Assembly (NCBI RefSeq): GCF_002008365.1 | Contig: NZ_MRDL01000059.1 | Location: 310,001-374,000, forward strand | Reading direction: 5' to 3' | Length of the DNA: 64,000 bases | Source: Rhizobium leguminosarum bv. viciae USDA 2370 | GTDB lineage: Bacteria; Pseudomonadota; Alphaproteobacteria; Rhizobiales; Rhizobiaceae | Shown here: positions 61,056 to 64,000 of the stretch, in pieces | Layout: each line of letters opens with the position of its first letter | Numbering within the stretch: the first letter of the stretch is position 1 | Notes under the pieces: model-generated | Databases searched by the model: none | Told to the model about the DNA's origin: nothing | Seen by the model: the letters and a program-made list of their open reading frames with translations, nothing else | Position numbers and translations under genes: made by a program

Positions 61056-62597
61056 TCATCCGATCACGAGATCGCCGATAGCCTTGACGCGGATGCGTGT
61101 CGCACTGCCTGGCAGATAGGCGAGCGGCACTTCCTCGATATCCATGATCTTGACCGTTCCGGCCTCTGCACCCGCCTTGACGGCGCGCTCCTCGGCTTCC
61201 TTTTTGGCGCCGCCGAGCACGATGTCGCGGGAGGTACCTTCGAGCGAGAAGATGCGGTCGACCTCGCCGCCGACCTGCGCGATCGCCGCGCCGATGGCAT
61301 TGGCAACGGAGGCGTTCTCAGGGCGGATGACGCGGGATGCGGAGGGCAGGTCGCGCGAGATCAGGATCGAGCCACCGCCGACCAGGATGACCGGCAGGGG
61401 CTCGGCGCTTGTCTTCATCCGGTCGACGGCCTCGTCGGCCATGCGGTGGATGGTATCGAGCGCCGTCTTAATCGTCCTTGCCGGGATATGCGCGACACGC
61501 GAACGGTCGCCGATATCCTCGAGGCCGGCCGCGACGATGATGTCGGTCGTCGTCAGGGTATCGCCGCCGAAGATCAGGGCGCGGGAGGTGATTTCGTAGC
61601 CGACCGAATCCGGGCCAATGCGGGCACCGTCGTCGCGCACGATCGAGCCGCCGCCGAGACCGATGGCGAGTACATCGGGCATGCGGAAATTGGTTCTGAC
61701 CCCGCCGATATCGACGGCGACGGCAGATTCACGCGGGAAACCCTGCATTAGCATGCCGACATCCGACGTGGTCCCGCCGATATCGACGACCATCGCCTCC
61801 TTCTCGCCGGCAAGCATCGCGGCGCCCCGCATGGAATTGGTCGGGCCGGAGGCGAAGGTCAGCACCGGATAACGCTCGACGTAATCAGGCACCATCAGTG
61901 TCCCGTCGTTCTGGCTGATATAGAAGGGCGCATTGATCGCCAGTTCCTTCAGGGCGTTACGGAAGGAGTTGACGACTTTGCGCGACAGGTCGGCGAGCGA
62001 CGCATTCATCACCGAGGCGTTTTCGCGTTCGAGGAAACCGACCCGGCCGACTTCGTGGCTGAGCGATATCGACAGGCCGGGGATCTCGTTGCCGAGAATC
62101 TCGGCGGCCCGCAGCTCCATATCAGGTGTCACCGGCGAAAACACCGAGGTGATCGAGGCTGCCTTGAGGCCGCGACTGCGGATTTCGCCGGCGATGCGCA
62201 GGATCTCGGGCTCATCAAGCGGCGCGATCTTGCGGCCGTCGAATTCGTTGCCGCCACGCACCATGAAAGTGTGGCGGCCGAGTGTGTCGGCCAAATCCTT
62301 CGGCCAATCGGTCATCGGCGGCAGCGCCTTGGTCGCCGGTAGGCCGAGCCTGATAGCGGCGACTTCGAGCAGCCGCTTGCGCTCGACGACGGCATTGGTG
62401 AAATGCGTCGTGCCGATCATCACCGCCTGGATTTCCGAGACCGAGACGCCGGTCATCGACAGCACCTGCTTCAACACGGCGACAATGCCGGAGCCGACAT
62501 CGCTGGTCGTCGGGCTCTTGCATGCTCCGAGTACCAGCGGGCCGTCCATCAGGGCAGCATCGGTATTCGTGCCGCCCACATCTATTCCAATACGCAT
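61056..62597 (-). CDS. Hydantoinase/oxoprolinase-family protein (HyuA-type)
   Basis: A 513-residue protein corresponding to the HyuA subunit. The N-terminal ATP-phosphate motif is MRIGIDVGGTNTDAAL, the second VVDIGGTTSDVGML near residue 245, and LGLGGGSIV near 290. These place it in the acetate/sugar kinase-Hsc70-actin fold used by ATP-dependent hydantoinases and 5-oxoprolinases. No HyuB partner is present; the two DUF917 proteins follow instead. Start at ATG 62597, five bases after GGAGG; the first ATG (62600) is too close to the site. A cyclic amide substrate is likely. Confidence 0.85.
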   Translation of the reverse strand: MRIGIDVGGTNTDAALMDGPLVLGACKSPTTSDVGSGIVAVLKQVLSMTGVSVSEIQAVMIGTTHFTNAVVERKRLLEVAAIRLGLPATKALPPMTDWPKDLADTLGRHTFMVRGGNEFDGRKIAPLDEPEILRIAGEIRSRGLKAASITSVFSPVTPDMELRAAEILGNEIPGLSISLSHEVGRVGFLERENASVMNASLADLSRKVVNSFRNALKELAINAPFYISQNDGTLMVPDYVERYPVLTFASGPTNSMRGAAMLAGEKEAMVVDIGGTTSDVGMLMQGFPRESAVAVDIGGVRTNFRMPDVLAIGLGGGSIVRDDGARIGPDSVGYEITSRALIFGGDTLTTTDIIVAAGLEDIGDRSRVAHIPARTIKTALDTIHRMADEAVDRMKTSAEPLPVILVGGGSILISRDLPSASRVIRPENASVANAIGAAIAQVGGEVDRIFSLEGTSRDIVLGGAKKEAEERAVKAGAEAGTVKIMDIEEVPLAYLPGSATRIRVKAIGDLVIG

Positions 62598-62628
62598 CAT
62601 GACCTCCGTGAGAATATGCCTGGCCGTG

Positions 62629-62653
62629 GCGCCGGAGCGGATGGCTCCGGTGC
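62629..62653 (-). other. Hairpin between the PotA-like and HyuA-type genes
   Basis: GCGCCGGAGC (62629-62638) pairs with GCTCCGGTGC (62644-62653), one mismatch, 5-nt loop. It lies in the 84-nt gap before hyuA in a minus-strand operon, with no T-tract. An mRNA-stability or attenuation role is possible. Confidence 0.4.
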
Positions 62654-62681
62654 TGGCGATGTTCGCTGTTTCCGTGTTGCT

Positions 62682-63746
62682 TCAGGCGACGAGTGCCTCG
62701 GATCGGTCGGGGTCCCAGCCGACCGTGACGGCGGCGCCGGGGGAAAATCGTTCGGTGCGGGACTGGTTCTGGCGCTCGGCGACAATCTCCTGGGAACCGA
62801 TGGCCAGCCGGTAGCGCACCAGCGCACCCTGGTAGGTTTCGCTGACGACCGTCGCGGGAAGGCTGACGCCGGATGAGGTGTCGGGACCGATGATGACGTT
62901 CTCGGGGCGAACTACCAGCTTTGCCGCCTGCCCGGCGGCCAGGCCTTCGGGACCCCGCGTCGGCAACACGGTTCCCTCCAGCAGCACGGTCATGCCTTGC
63001 CCGTCATTGGCGCCGACGGTGACGTCGATCACGTTCGAATGACCAATGAAGGTGGTGACAAACAGCGTCTTCGGCCGTTCGTAGATTTCCTCGGGCGTCC
63101 CGACCTGGACGATGTGCGCCTTCTGCATGACGCCGATGCGGTCGGACATCGTCAGGGCCTCGTCCTGGTCGTGGGTCACATAGACGGTGGTGATGCCGAG
63201 CTTCTTCTGTAGATCCTTGATCCAGTATTTCATTTCCTCCCTGAGGCTCTTGTCGAGTGCCGACAGCGGCTCGTCGAGAAGGAGGATGCGGGGCTCCGTG
63301 ACCAGCACGCGGGCAAGGGCGACACGCTGCTGCTCGCCACCCGAAAGCTGGCGCTGGAAACGCTCCTCATATCCGGAAAGCCCGACCTGGCGCAGCGCGG
63401 CGGTGACGCGCTTGCGGATCTCCTCCTTCGGCAGCTTCCGGAGCTTCAGGCCGAAGGCGATATTGTCGGCAACGTTCATGTGGGGGAAGATCGCGTAGTT
63501 CTGGAACACGATGCCGATGTCGCGTTTCTCCGGCGGCAATCTCGTCACGTCGTCGCGGCCGATGAGAATCTCGCCGCCGCTCGGCGGCACGAAGCCGGCA
63601 ATCATCCGGAGCGTCGTCGATTTTCCGCATCCCGATGGGCCGAGAAGGGAAAAGAACTCTCCTTCGGCGATGTGCAGGTCGATGCCGGCGACCGCGACGC
63701 TATCGCCGTAGGATTTAGCGAGCTTTTTCAGATGGATATCGGACAT
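62682..63746 (-). CDS. ABC transporter ATP-binding protein (PotA type)
   Basis: A 354-residue ATPase of the polyamine/opine/iron class. Walker A GPSGCGKSTTLRM near residue 37, signature LSGGEQQRVALARVL near 134, Walker B LLLDEPLSALDKS and switch THDQDEALTMSD; a TOBE domain follows (VVRPENVIIG, VSETYQGALVRYRL). AGGAGA lies 11 nt before ATG 63746. The binding-protein gene ends 66 nt upstream; the permease genes must lie beyond the right edge. Presumably imports the substrate of the HyuA/DUF917 enzymes. Confidence 0.9.
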   Translation of the reverse strand: MSDIHLKKLAKSYGDSVAVAGIDLHIAEGEFFSLLGPSGCGKSTTLRMIAGFVPPSGGEILIGRDDVTRLPPEKRDIGIVFQNYAIFPHMNVADNIAFGLKLRKLPKEEIRKRVTAALRQVGLSGYEERFQRQLSGGEQQRVALARVLVTEPRILLLDEPLSALDKSLREEMKYWIKDLQKKLGITTVYVTHDQDEALTMSDRIGVMQKAHIVQVGTPEEIYERPKTLFVTTFIGHSNVIDVTVGANDGQGMTVLLEGTVLPTRGPEGLAAGQAAKLVVRPENVIIGPDTSSGVSLPATVVSETYQGALVRYRLAIGSQEIVAERQNQSRTERFSPGAAVTVGWDPDRSEALVA

Positions 63747-63777
63747 GCGGCGAAGGCTCTCCTGTTATGAAGATGTG

Positions 63778-63804
63778 CGACGGGCGGCGCGGAACCGCCC
63801 GTCG
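63778..63804 (-). other. Intra-operon hairpin after the binding-protein gene
   Basis: CGACGGGCGG (63778-63787) pairs perfectly with CCGCCCGTCG (63795-63804) around a 7-nt loop. It lies between the binding-protein stop and the PotA-like gene and lacks a T-tract. It is similar in position and strength to the hairpin at 50628-50653 and probably also favours high binding-protein levels. Confidence 0.5.
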
Positions 63805-63812
63805 CGGCGGCA

Positions 63813-64000
63813 TCAGCTGGCGAAAATGCCGTTGACCGTTTCGACGATGTCGTCTTCGTTTTCGAGGTAGGAATTCCAGTCCGGCACCCAGAAGCCCTTG
63901 ATGGCGTCGGCGCTGTTGACGACGCCGGCCTTGGCGAGATTGTCGGGCAGGACGGCGTTGCTGACCGTCGGGCGCAGGTAGAATTCCTTGCCCATATTGC
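63813..64000 (-). CDS. ABC transporter substrate-binding protein (PotD-like), C-terminal part
   Basis: Only the last 62 residues are inside the window; the gene continues past base 64000. The fragment (FYLRPTVSNAVLPDNLAKAG, VPDWNSYLENEDDIVETVNGIFAS) resembles the C-terminus of periplasmic binding proteins paired with PotA-like ATPases. The apparent ATG at 63995 is internal and not the true start. First gene (in the window) of the leftward operon and the likely ligand-binding component. Specificity cannot be judged from the fragment. Confidence 0.7.
   Translation of the reverse strand, partial: NMGKEFYLRPTVSNAVLPDNLAKAGVVNSADAIKGFWVPDWNSYLENEDDIVETVNGIFAS

Overview
The window looks like a replicon of a Rhizobium species in the R. 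leguminosarum/R. etli group, probably a large plasmid or chromid. Three observations support this: high-GC alphaproteobacterial coding throughout, a two-palindrome intergenic repeat matching the rhizobial RIME1 element (13671-13785), and an erythritol (ery) locus with the gene content described for R. leguminosarum. Most of the sequence is carbohydrate uptake and catabolism arranged as transporter plus enzymes plus local regulator. I see no rRNA, tRNA, CRISPR array, insertion sequence or phage gene.

Layout. 1-4.5 kb holds the tail of a sugar ABC transporter operon (UgpC-type ATPase), then a peroxiredoxin, a tiny four-cysteine protein, a Nudix hydrolase, a small hypothetical protein and an EamA exporter. 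4.6-18 kb is a sugar-acid catabolic cluster: a Dpp-type ABC transporter (its binding protein is encoded 8 kb away), a 2-hydroxyacid dehydrogenase, a GntR regulator, an IlvD/Edd aldonate dehydratase, a galactarate/talarate-type enolase-superfamily dehydratase, an RraA-fold protein, 2-oxoglutarate semialdehyde dehydrogenase and KdgD. Both dehydratases can feed KdgD and the semialdehyde dehydrogenase to give 2-oxoglutarate. Three copies of one palindromic motif sit in front of three parts of this cluster and are the likely GntR operators. 18-25.6 kb holds an Ldh2-family dehydrogenase, a second GntR regulator behind a perfect 17-bp inverted repeat, a D-erythronate dehydrogenase-like enzyme and a complete CUT1-type ABC transporter. 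25.6-28 kb holds a small membrane protein, an orphan BrnA-type antitoxin and an ATP-dependent DNA ligase with a stress-sigma-like promoter.

28-40.4 kb is the erythritol locus: leftward eryA-eryB-eryC-eryD-deoR-tpiB-rpiB and, divergently, DUF2291-eryE-eryF-eryG. A 17-codon ORF with a strong ribosome-binding site ends 7 nt before eryA and may couple its translation. 40.5-53 kb is a second, less familiar polyol/ketose module. It has a DeoR regulator, an FGGY kinase and a GlpD/EryB-like dehydrogenase on the plus strand. On the minus strand it has a ribose-type ABC transporter with two permeases, a ketose 3-epimerase with all four metal ligands, and a class II aldolase. A LacI regulator is divergent from the transporter. 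A compact three-helix inverted-repeat structure lies between the epimerase and aldolase genes.

53-56 kb has a CPA1 cation/proton antiporter and a flavin amine oxidase. 56-64 kb is a leftward operon-like run: a binding protein (cut by the window edge), a PotA-type ATPase, a HyuA-type hydantoinase subunit, two tandem DUF917 (S-methyl-thiohydantoin desulfurase-family) proteins and a 916-residue MalT-like LuxR regulator. The last run and the second polyol module are the best candidates for undescribed pathways.
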